Source: Paeniroseomonas aquatica | GTDB lineage: Bacteria; Pseudomonadota; Alphaproteobacteria; Acetobacterales; Acetobacteraceae | Length of the DNA: 61,788 bases | Direction: 5' to 3' | NCBI RefSeq assembly: GCF_030409335.1 | Contig: NZ_JAUFPN010000205.1 | Coordinates: 1-61,788, forward strand | In this document: piece after piece, positions 56,126 through 61,788 of the stretch | Layout of the letters: every line of letters starts with the position of its first letter | Numbering within the stretch: position 1 is the first letter of the stretch | Program-made: the position numbers and the translations under genes | Notes under the pieces: model-generated | Databases searched by the model: none | Told to the model about the DNA's origin: nothing | The model's input: the letters and a program-made list of their open reading frames with translations, nothing else

Positions 56126-57018
56126 GCCGGGACCAGCCGCGCCTGGATCGCCGCCAGCTTCTCCGGATTGCGGATGATGTAGATGGCGGCGATCCGGCCA
56201 TCCCGGATCTCCAGCGCCGTGGTCTGCGCCAGCCCGTCCGGCTCCAGCGTGACGAAGCCGGGCAGGCCGTTGATCCGCCCGAGGTGCAGCAGCGGGGCAG
56301 GGGGCAGCTGCCCCTTCCGCGCCAGCCCGGCGAAGAAGCGCCCGACCTTCGCCTCGCCGAGGATCGGGTTGAGCGCCGCGGGGCGGATGCCGCCGCCATC
56401 GGTGTGCAGCACCACGTCCCGCGCCAGCAGCGCCCGCAGCCCCGCCTCGTCCCCGCCGCGGGAGGCCGCGAGGAAGGCGCCGGCGATCCGCCCCGCCTCC
56501 GCCTCGCTCACCGCCTGGCGCGGCACCGCCTCGCCCAGCCGGGCCCGGGCCCGTTCCGCCAGCTTGCGGCAGGCCGGCTCGCCGCGCCCCAGCAGGGCGG
56601 CGAGCTCGGCGAAGGGCGTCTCGAACAGGTCGTGCAGGATGAAGACCGCCCGCTCCGCCGGGGAGAGGCGCTGCAGGGTCAGCAGGAAGGCGACCGAGAG
56701 ATCCTGCGCCTGGACATGCGCCGCCTCCTGCGGCGGCGCCTCCTCCGCCAGCAGCGGCTCCGGCAGCCAGGGGCCGACATAGCGCTCCCGCCGCACCCGT
56801 GCGGATTTCAGGTGGTCCAGGCTCAGCCGGGCCGCCACCTTCAGCAGCCAGGCGCGCGGCAGTTCCACCCGGCCGCGGTCGGCGCCGTGCCAGCGCAGGA
56901 AGACCTCCTGGGCGATGTCCTCCGCCGTCGCCAGCGACCCGGTCATGCGATAGGCGAGGCCGATCAGCTCGGCGCGGAGCGGGGCATAATCCGCGACCGC
57001 ATCGGCCTCGCCCGGCAT
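56095..57018 (-). CDS. ECF41-type sigma factor with C-terminal SnoaL-like domain
   Basis: 307 residues from ATG 57018, which starts two bases after the partner gene stop. Sigma region 2 is ELIGLAYRMTGSLATAEDIAQEVFLRWH, region 4 is LQRLSPAERAVFILHDLFETPFAELAALLGRGEPACRKLAERARARL. A C-terminal extension of about 120 residues is SnoaL/NTF2-like (RFFAGLARKG, INGLPGFVTLE, DGRIAAIYIIRNPEKL); ending in NPEKL matches ECF41/SigJ. In this group the extension, not an anti-sigma factor, controls activity, and the neighbour is a carboxymuconolactone-type enzyme, as found here. Confidence 0.9.
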   Translation of the reverse strand: MPGEADAVADYAPLRAELIGLAYRMTGSLATAEDIAQEVFLRWHGADRGRVELPRAWLLKVAARLSLDHLKSARVRRERYVGPWLPEPLLAEEAPPQEAAHVQAQDLSVAFLLTLQRLSPAERAVFILHDLFETPFAELAALLGRGEPACRKLAERARARLGEAVPRQAVSEAEAGRIAGAFLAASRGGDEAGLRALLARDVVLHTDGGGIRPAALNPILGEAKVGRFFAGLARKGQLPPAPLLHLGRINGLPGFVTLEPDGLAQTTALEIRDGRIAAIYIIRNPEKLAAIQARLVPAQTSSTRLPI

Positions 57019-57020
57019 GC

Positions 57021-57491
57021 TCAGGCCGCCTTGCCGGCTGCCGCCGCGGCGGGCACCGCCCGGAAGCCGATCGCCAGGCGGTTCCAGGCATTGATGGTGG
57101 CGATGAGCAGGGAGAGCTTCACGATCTCCTCCTCGGTGAAATGCGGCAGCAGCCCGGCGTAGTCCGCATCCGGGGCATGGGTCTCGGCCACCAGGGTCAG
57201 CGCCTCGGTCCAGGCCAGCGCGGCGCGTTCCCGCGGGGTGTAGTGCGGTGCCTCCCGCCAGGCATCGAGCAGGAAGAGCCGCGCCGGCGCCTCCCCGGCC
57301 TTCAGCGCATCCCGCGTATGCATGTCGATGCAGAAGGCACAGCCGTTGAGCTGCGAGGCGCGGGTCTTCACCAGCTCGATCAGGCCATGCTCCAGCCCGC
57401 TGGAGACCACCGCCTTCTCCAGCGCGAGCATGGGCTGCAGGGCCTTGGGGGCGGCGGCGAAGTAGTCGAGGCGCGGCGTCATGGCGTTCAT
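57021..57491 (-). CDS. AhpD-like carboxymuconolactone decarboxylase family protein (ECF41 partner)
   Basis: 156 residues from ATG 57491. The core NGCAFCIDMHTRDAL has the CxxC-x3-H catalytic motif of AhpD-type proteins, with LVKTRASQ before it and LSLLIATINAWNRLAIGFR at the C-terminus. Members reduce peroxides or act on carboxymuconolactone. ECF41 sigma factors are known to be linked to such COE genes and to transcribe them. The promoter immediately upstream places the start at 57491 and excludes longer reading frames. Confidence 0.88.
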   Translation of the reverse strand: MNAMTPRLDYFAAAPKALQPMLALEKAVVSSGLEHGLIELVKTRASQLNGCAFCIDMHTRDALKAGEAPARLFLLDAWREAPHYTPRERAALAWTEALTLVAETHAPDADYAGLLPHFTEEEIVKLSLLIATINAWNRLAIGFRAVPAAAAAGKAA

Positions 57492-57515
57492 CCTGGGCAA
57501 GGGGTTCGGCCATAG

Positions 57516-57542
57516 GACGAGGCAGCGGCCGCCATTGTGACA
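57516..57542 (-). promoter_or_regulatory. ECF41-type promoter
   Basis: On the minus strand TGTCACA (57542-57536) is followed, after exactly 16 bases, by CGTC (57519-57516), identical to the published ECF41 consensus TGTCACA-N16-CGTC. It ends 24 bases before the COE gene start and reads into COE and the sigma gene, so the sigma factor probably drives its own operon. Confidence 0.85.
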
Positions 57543-57910
57543 GGACCCGGCCGCGAAAGCGCATCCATCGCCCGCGGTCGGCAGGCAAGGGCATGCTTGC
57601 AATTCCCGAAGGATCCGCTATAGGAAATATATCCTCAATATGCCCGTCGGCGCGACCGGCCCTGCCAGGGCCCGGGCCCGCCGGATGCGCCCGCATGACA
57701 GCCGTCTCAGGCGCAACGCCTTGACCGCGGCCGATATTCTGGCGGAAAGCGGCCGAAAATTGAGGGAAATTGAGCCGAATTTAGTGAAATTGAGCGGAAT
57801 TTAGCAAGATTGAGCGACAGGCCTGCAGGCCCGCCCCGGCATCTTCCACCCGTGCCGATCCGGGCCCATCCTCACGGGCAAGACCTGAACCAGGCCGGGA
57901 GAAAATAGTC
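57543..57910. other. Non-coding gap between the ECF41 unit and the Bug gene
   Basis: 368 bases with no credible gene. It is less GC-rich than its surroundings. Besides the 10-bp phased array listed separately, an AT-rich stretch with the imperfect palindrome AGGAAATATATCCT lies at 57622-57635. Promoter and operator for the Bug-type gene downstream probably lie here. Confidence 0.5.
57758..57817. repeat. Six-copy array with exact 10-bp period (AATTKAG)
   Basis: Units begin at 57758, 57768, 57778, 57788, 57798 and 57808: AATTGAGGGA, AATTGAGCCG, AATTTAGTGA, AATTGAGCGG, AATTTAGCAA, GATTGAGCGA. The AATT cores repeat once per helical turn, so they face the same side of the DNA. This is expected for intrinsically bent DNA or cooperative regulator binding. 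It lies 94 bases before the Bug-type gene. Confidence 0.75.
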
Positions 57911-58897
57911 ATGATCGATCGTCGCACCCTGTTGCGGGGTGCCCCCCTGGCCGCGGCCGCGCTGGTCGCCCCGGCGCTCGGCCAGTCCTACGGGGATTGG
58001 CCCAACCGTCCCATCCGCGCCATCATCCCCTGGCCCCCCGGCGGCTCCACCGATGTCCTGGCCCGGCTGGTCTGCGAACAGCTCGGCACCCGCCTCGGGC
58101 AGAATTTCGTGCTGGAGAACCGCCCCGGCGCCGGCGGCAACATCGGCATGGACGCCATCGCGAAATCCGCCCCCGATGGCTATACCCAGGGGCCGGCGAC
58201 CATCGCCAACCTCTCCATCGCCCAATTCCTCTATGCCAAGCTGCCCTTCGACCCGGAGAAGGACTTCTCCGTCATCTCGATGCACTGGGAGCTGCCCAAT
58301 GTGCTGGTCGCCCCGGCGCAATTCTGCCCGGCCAATACCGCGCAGGAATTCATCGCCTGGGCCAAGTCGCGGCCCAACGGCGTCAGCTTCGGCAGCCCCG
58401 GCGTCGGCACCACGGCGCACCTCTCGGGCAGCATGTTCTGCGACCGGCAGAAGATCGACGGCCAGCATGTGCCCTTCCGCGGCGCGGCGCAGATCATCCC
58501 GGCCATGCTCTCGGGCGACCTGACCTTCGCCCTCGACAACCTCGCCAGCTACATGCCGGTGATCCAGGAAGGCCGGATGAAGGCCTTCGCCGTCACCAGC
58601 CCGGAGCGCTGGCCCTCCCTGCCGCAGATCCCCACCATGGCGGAGGCGGGCATCCCGGATTTCGTCGTCACCTCCTGGTGCACCTGGGTCGGCCCGGCCG
58701 GCATCCCGCGCCCGATCGTCGACCGGGTGAATGCCGCGCTGAAGGACGTGGCGGCCGACCCGGCGATGCAGGCCCGCTTCCTGCAGACCGGCGCCAAATG
58801 CGTCTGGAGCACGCCGGAGGCCGCCAGCGCCTATGCCGCCAGTCAGCGGCCGATGCTGAAGGAGATGGTCCGCATCTCCGGCGCCCGCATGGAGTAG
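57911..58897 (+). CDS. Bug/TctC-family binding protein
   Basis: 328 residues. Twin-arginine-like export start (MIDRRTLLRGAPLAAAALVAPAL), then WPNRPIRAIIPWPPGGSTDV, VLENRPGAGGNIGMDAI, and QHVPFRGAAQIIPAMLSG, all Bug-family hallmarks. It binds an unknown carboxylate in the periplasm. No membrane TctA/B genes adjoin. The upstream gap holds a phased AATT array that may regulate it, and a strong hairpin follows the stop. Confidence 0.88.
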   Translation: MIDRRTLLRGAPLAAAALVAPALGQSYGDWPNRPIRAIIPWPPGGSTDVLARLVCEQLGTRLGQNFVLENRPGAGGNIGMDAIAKSAPDGYTQGPATIANLSIAQFLYAKLPFDPEKDFSVISMHWELPNVLVAPAQFCPANTAQEFIAWAKSRPNGVSFGSPGVGTTAHLSGSMFCDRQKIDGQHVPFRGAAQIIPAMLSGDLTFALDNLASYMPVIQEGRMKAFAVTSPERWPSLPQIPTMAEAGIPDFVVTSWCTWVGPAGIPRPIVDRVNAALKDVAADPAMQARFLQTGAKCVWSTPEAASAYAASQRPMLKEMVRISGARME

Positions 58898-58905
58898 CGG
58901 CGGCT

Positions 58906-58933
58906 CACCGGGTGCCGCCTTCGGCACCCGGTG
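58906..58933 (+). terminator. Hairpin terminator (probably bidirectional)
   Basis: CACCGGGTGCCG (58906-58917) and CGGCACCCGGTG (58922-58933) pair perfectly over 12 bases with loop CCTT; ATTTTT follows 11 bases later rightward. It separates the Bug gene from the convergent small-protein pair and may terminate both. Confidence 0.8.
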
Positions 58934-58939
58934 CTGGCG

Positions 58940-59152
58940 TCAGGATTTTTCCTTGGGGTCGTGGACATGGTGGCGGTCGCGCTCGCCGCCGCCGCCCGAG
59001 ACCCGGCTGCGATCCGGGTTGGTCGCCTCGCCCGGCGCAGGGCCATGGTCGTCGCGGTCGCGGTGGGCCGCGCCATGCCCGCCGCCCTGATGGCTGCTGC
59101 CCGGCCCGCCCTTGTCGCGCCGGACCTCGTGCTCGCCGCGTTGCTGCGTCAT
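58940..59152 (-). CDS. Small hydrophilic His/Gly/Asp-rich protein
   Basis: 70 residues with many Gly, His, Arg and Asp: TQQRGEHEVRRDKGG, SSHQGGGHGAAHRDRD, ERDRHHVHDPKEKS. No hydrophobic core, so probably disordered; the His content could bind metals. ATG 59152 is one base after the stop of the next gene upstream (TGA-G-ATG), indicating coupled translation. Unknown family; resembles small stress-accumulating proteins in composition only. Confidence 0.6.
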   Translation of the reverse strand: MTQQRGEHEVRRDKGGPGSSHQGGGHGAAHRDRDDHGPAPGEATNPDRSRVSGGGGERDRHHVHDPKEKS

Positions 59153-59153
59153 C

Positions 59154-59357
59154 TCACCGATCCTGCTGATAGCCCTGGTTGGTGGTGTTCTGCTTGATGT
59201 CGCCCTGGCGGCCCTGCTGGGCCAGGTTGCGATCCTGGCCGGACTTGTTGGCCTCGGCCTCCTGGGCGGAGAGGTTGCCGTCCTTGCCCTGGGCGCCCGG
59301 CCCATGCGGGGTGCGATTGGCCGGCGGCACCGGCGGCAGATGCGATTTCGTCGACAT
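59154..59357 (-). CDS. Small hydrophilic Gln/Asn-rich protein
   Basis: 67 residues from ATG 59357, with GGGAGG upstream. STKSHLPPVPPANRTPHG then GKDGNLSAQEAEANKS and GDIKQNTTNQGYQQDR: rich in Gln, Asn, Lys and Gly, no hydrophobic stretches, so probably disordered and cytoplasmic. Forms a two-gene unit with the His-rich protein. Function unknown. Confidence 0.6.
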   Translation of the reverse strand: MSTKSHLPPVPPANRTPHGPGAQGKDGNLSAQEAEANKSGQDRNLAQQGRQGDIKQNTTNQGYQQDR

Positions 59358-59492
59358 GGCCTTGCCTCCCTGTTGCGACGGGCCCGGCTCAGCGCCCCGG
59401 GCACCGCCCATCGAACGTCCCGCCGCATGAAGCCGTTCCCCGGCCGGGGCCGGGGTCTTTCATTCACCTCCGCTTCGCCCCATACCCCGGGA

Positions 59493-60158
59493 ATGTCCGC
59501 ATCCCCCGCCGAGGCCGCACCGGGCCGCCAGGCCTGGCTGAACAGCCTCTTCGTCGACCATTCCCTGCTGCGGCTCGGCTGGCGCAATTGGGGGGTGGTT
59601 TCGCCGGGCCGGCTCTATCGCTCGAACCACCCGCTGCCCTGGCAGCTGCGGGCGGCGACCCGCCGCCTCGGCTTGCGGACGGTGATCAACCTGCGCGGCG
59701 AGCGGGTGGATTGCGGCTCGGACCGGCTGGCCCGGGCGGCGGCCGCGGAGCTCGGCCTGGTGCAGATCGACGCCCCCTTCGAGAGCCGCGGCGCCCCGCA
59801 CAAGGACCGCATCCTGCGCCTGGCCGAGATCTTCCGCGGGCTGGAGGAGCCGGCGCTGATGCATTGCAAATCGGGCGCCGACCGCACCGGCCTCGCCGCC
59901 GGGCTCTGGATGCTGCTGCAGGGCCGCCCGCCGGCCGAGGCGCGGGCCCAGCTGACCTTGCGCCATGGCCATATCCGCCAGAGCCGCACCGGCATCCTGG
60001 ACGCCTTCTTCGCCGCCTATGCCGCCGCCCATGCCAGGACCGGCAAGCCCTTCCTCGACTGGCTGCAGGAGGACTACTCGGAGGAAGCGCTGCGCCGCGG
60101 CTTCCAGTCCCAGGGCTGGGCCGACCGTCTGGTCGACGGCGTGCTGCGGCGGGAGTGA
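59493..60158 (+). CDS. Dual-specificity/tyrosine phosphatase-like protein
   Basis: 221 residues. The P-loop HCKSGADRTG (H124, C125, R131) is the HC-x5-R active site of cysteine phosphatases, with an Asp-rich region ahead (INLRGERVDCGSDR) for the general acid. RSNHPLPWQLR at the start is typical of bacterial dual-specificity phosphatases. It could act on phosphotyrosine, phosphoinositide-like or other substrates; unknown. Convergent with the AbrB-type gene, ends one base before it. Confidence 0.87.
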   Translation: MSASPAEAAPGRQAWLNSLFVDHSLLRLGWRNWGVVSPGRLYRSNHPLPWQLRAATRRLGLRTVINLRGERVDCGSDRLARAAAAELGLVQIDAPFESRGAPHKDRILRLAEIFRGLEEPALMHCKSGADRTGLAAGLWMLLQGRPPAEARAQLTLRHGHIRQSRTGILDAFFAAYAAAHARTGKPFLDWLQEDYSEEALRRGFQSQGWADRLVDGVLRRE

Positions 60159-60159
60159 G

Positions 60160-61167
60160 CTAGCCCAGCAGCCCGAGGCGCACCGCCCACTGGTGGATGC
60201 GCCCGACCAGCAGGTTGCACAGCACCGTCCGGGTCAGGTGGAAGCCCAGCACCAGCGGCACGCCGAGCTCCAGCGCCTTGGCGGTCAGCGCCATCTCCGG
60301 CATCCCGCCCGGCGCCATGCCGAGGATCATCGCCGCGCTCGGCAGCCCCGCCAGCCGGCCGATGCCGACCGCCAGCAGCGTCAGCAGCACCGACAGCACC
60401 CCGGCCGAGATCATCGAGGCGATCGCCAGCCGGCGCGAGGAGAGCAGGAAGCTGCGGGTCAGCCTTGTGCCGAGCGAGGCGCCCATCGCCACCTGCGCCG
60501 CGTCCACGAGGCCCGAGGGTACGCCGGAGGGCAGGTGCCCGGTCGCCGCCAGCGTGATGCCCAGCGCGCAGGGCCCGAGCATCCAGGGGTTGGCGAGCCC
60601 CAGCAGCCGCAGCGGCCAGGCCGCCAGCAGCCCCGCCGCCGCCATCAGCGCGAGGCCCGGCCACCAGACCGCCACCCGGGCGCCGGTGAAATCCGAGAAG
60701 TCGCCATGCGGCGCCAGCCAGCCGAGCAGCGGCGGGAAGGTCAGCACCACCACCAGCACCCGCATGGTCTGCGCCAGGGTGACGGTGGCGACGGAGGCGC
60801 GGGCCTCCTGCGCCAGCACCGCCATGACGATGACCCCGCCGGGCACGGCGCAGAAGAAGCCGGTCTGCAGATCCGTCCCGGCCAGGCGGGTGAAGAGCGG
60901 CGCCACCACCAGGCCCGAGAGGATGGCGAGCACCCCGCAGGCCAGCATCACCGGCAGCGCCGCCGTCACCGCCGCCAGCACCGGCCCGGTGAAGGTGCTG
61001 CCGAGGCCGAGGCCGAGGAAGACCAGCCCGGCCGGCCGGGCCCAGCCCGGCACCGCGACCGGGCGGTGCCAGGCCAGCGCCGCGGTCGCGGCCATGGCGC
61101 CGATCATCCAGGCCAGCGGCACGTGCAGCAGGTGCATGGCCGCGCCGCCGAGCGCGGCGGCCGCCAT
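60160..61167 (-). CDS. AbrB-family (AmoA-like) integral membrane protein
   Basis: 335 residues from ATG 61167; a start 45 codons earlier is possible but would leave no room for the divergent promoter region. About ten hydrophobic helices in two repeats, each with Gly-rich motifs: GLGLGSTFTGPVLA, CAVPGGVIVMAVLAQE in the first; GASLGTRLTRSF and MAPGGMPEMALTAKAL in the second. The GGVIVM/GGMPEM pair is the AbrB duplication signature. Physiological role (regulator-like transporter) unknown. Confidence 0.83.
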   Translation of the reverse strand: MAAAALGGAAMHLLHVPLAWMIGAMAATAALAWHRPVAVPGWARPAGLVFLGLGLGSTFTGPVLAAVTAALPVMLACGVLAILSGLVVAPLFTRLAGTDLQTGFFCAVPGGVIVMAVLAQEARASVATVTLAQTMRVLVVVLTFPPLLGWLAPHGDFSDFTGARVAVWWPGLALMAAAGLLAAWPLRLLGLANPWMLGPCALGITLAATGHLPSGVPSGLVDAAQVAMGASLGTRLTRSFLLSSRRLAIASMISAGVLSVLLTLLAVGIGRLAGLPSAAMILGMAPGGMPEMALTAKALELGVPLVLGFHLTRTVLCNLLVGRIHQWAVRLGLLG

Positions 61168-61262
61168 GGTGAGGCACGAAATGCGGAGCTGGGGGGAGGG
61201 GGGCGAGGGCGACAAGGCTTGCAGCCTCGCGCCACAAATTCTTTGCGTCAAACCGCGCCGCT

Positions 61263-61289
61263 TAAGGCTTGCTTCACCCGGGCCGCGAT
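61263..61289 (+). promoter_or_regulatory. Possible sigma-28 (flagellar) promoter
   Basis: TAAGGCTT (61263-61270), 11 bases, GCCGCGAT (61282-61289). Compared with TAAAGTTT-N11-GCCGATAA it matches six of eight and five of eight positions, and the spacer is exact. It sits 18 bases before the FlaG-like gene. Suggestive only. Confidence 0.35.
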
Positions 61290-61307
61290 AGTGTCCGATC
61301 AACCGCC

Positions 61308-61769
61308 ATGATAGCCACCAGCGCCACCCCCCCGACCGCCAGCCGCAGCCCGGAGCCCCTCCACGGGAGCGCCTCCGCCGCTGGGCTGCTGCCGCAGCCG
61401 GACGCCAGGCCGAAATCGGCCGAGGCCGGTGCGGCGCCGGCCTGGCCCAACCCGAGCCTGCGGTTGGACCCGGCCCTCGGCATCATCGTCATGGAGTTCC
61501 GCGACCGCAGCGGCAGCGTCGAAACGACCTTGCCGACCGAGCGGGAGCTCGAGGCCTATCGCTCCGCTGCCACCCGGGGCCATCGGGAAGCGGCCGGCCT
61601 CAGGGCTTCGCCCAGTCCTGGTCAGGCCCCTTCCGGTCCGGCCCCTTCCGGCCTGGCCGAGGCCGAGCGGGCACATCCCGAGCAGACGCCAGCCCGGACC
61701 GCGCCGCCGCCGCCGGCCCGCCCGGCCACGCCGCCGCCCGCGCCGCCGCAGCCCGCCCTGGGCGCCTGA
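61308..61769 (+). CDS. FlaG-like protein with Pro/Ala-rich tail
   Basis: 153 residues. The core LRLDPALGIIVMEFRDRSG and SVETTLPTERELEAYR resembles the FlaG domain, in which two beta strands (V-V-x-x-x-D-x-x-S/T-G) are followed by a short helix after an I-P motif. The N-terminal third is Ser/Pro/Ala-rich, and the C-terminal 45 residues are nearly all Pro, Ala and Gly, likely disordered. FlaG affects filament length; this role is tentative. ATG 61308 lies shortly after a sigma-28-like sequence. Confidence 0.5.
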   Translation: MIATSATPPTASRSPEPLHGSASAAGLLPQPDARPKSAEAGAAPAWPNPSLRLDPALGIIVMEFRDRSGSVETTLPTERELEAYRSAATRGHREAAGLRASPSPGQAPSGPAPSGLAEAERAHPEQTPARTAPPPPARPATPPPAPPQPALGA

Positions 61770-61788
61770 CGTCCCCGCCGGCGCCGGC

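Noticed and set aside
57492-57602. N-terminal extension of the COE protein to 57602
   Set aside because: The ECF41 promoter lies inside it, so the extension would be upstream of the transcript; its residues are Cys/Pro-rich and unlike the family.
57758-57817. CRISPR-like array
   Set aside because: The units are 10 bp with no 28-40 bp repeats or unique spacers, and no cas genes are present.

Overview
The window is very GC-rich with dense, third-position-GC-biased genes, frequent 4-bp ATGA/GTGA overlaps and a classical three-gene cytochrome bc1 operon. Together with several tripartite-tricarboxylate (Bug/TctC) binding proteins, two lone chromosomal tRNAs and small hydrophilic proteins, this suggests a chromosomal segment of an Alphaproteobacterium, most likely Rhodospirillales/Acetobacteraceae (Roseomonas-like). 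The placement is inferred from gene content, not from a search. I see no rRNA, IS element, CRISPR array or replication origin.

Layout. 1-2747: start of a type I polyketide synthase (cut by the window edge) behind a GT4 glycosyltransferase. 3006-3623: hotdog thioesterase and tRNA-Thr(GGT). 3677-7930: four-gene phage-tail-like cassette, including a pectate-lyase-fold tailspike, next to that tRNA. 8186-11992: putrescine/spermidine-type ABC importer (potFGHI order). 12056-15980: two tandem class I aminotransferases, a double-GNAT protein and a DinB protein. 15994-24119: catabolic-looking block (Bug binding protein, amidohydrolase, TauD dioxygenase, metallophosphoesterase, fused CoA-transferase, DUF35 protein, thiolase-like protein). 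24292-24366: tRNA-Val(CAC). 24586-27438: flavin monooxygenase, DUF3108 protein, phosphoglycolate phosphatase. 27658-30788: glmU-glmS, hexosamine supply for the cell wall. 30795-37605: Omp85-type porin, cyclase, succinate-semialdehyde dehydrogenase, YeeE/YedE transporter, glutathione reductase. 37676-41032: class II DAHP synthase, nicotinate phosphoribosyltransferase, methyltransferase. 41263-47067: two small paralogues, gltX, a Cys-rich leader ORF, cysS, a TrmJ-like methyltransferase, rpsD with a clear promoter and terminator. 47106-51237: TspO-like protein, GT2, palindrome cluster, aldo/keto reductase, MTA phosphorylase, small lipoprotein. 51268-53943: fbcFBC (bc1 complex) and its terminator. 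54193-61769: hemF, quinone oxidoreductase, an ECF41-type sigma factor with its carboxymuconolactone-decarboxylase partner and a matching promoter, a Bug protein behind a 10-bp phased repeat, small stress-like proteins, a phosphatase, an AbrB-type membrane protein and a FlaG-like protein.

The most interesting signals are: a 9-12 codon leader ORF ending in Cys-Arg-Cys-Arg-Cys followed by a hairpin immediately upstream of cysteinyl-tRNA synthetase (probable cysteine-responsive control); the self-consistent ECF41 sigma/COE/promoter unit; the six-copy, exactly 10-bp-periodic AATTKAG array; a metallophosphoesterase that appears to start at CTG; and the compact thiolase/DUF35/fused CoA-transferase operon, whose thiolase lacks the nucleophilic cysteine.
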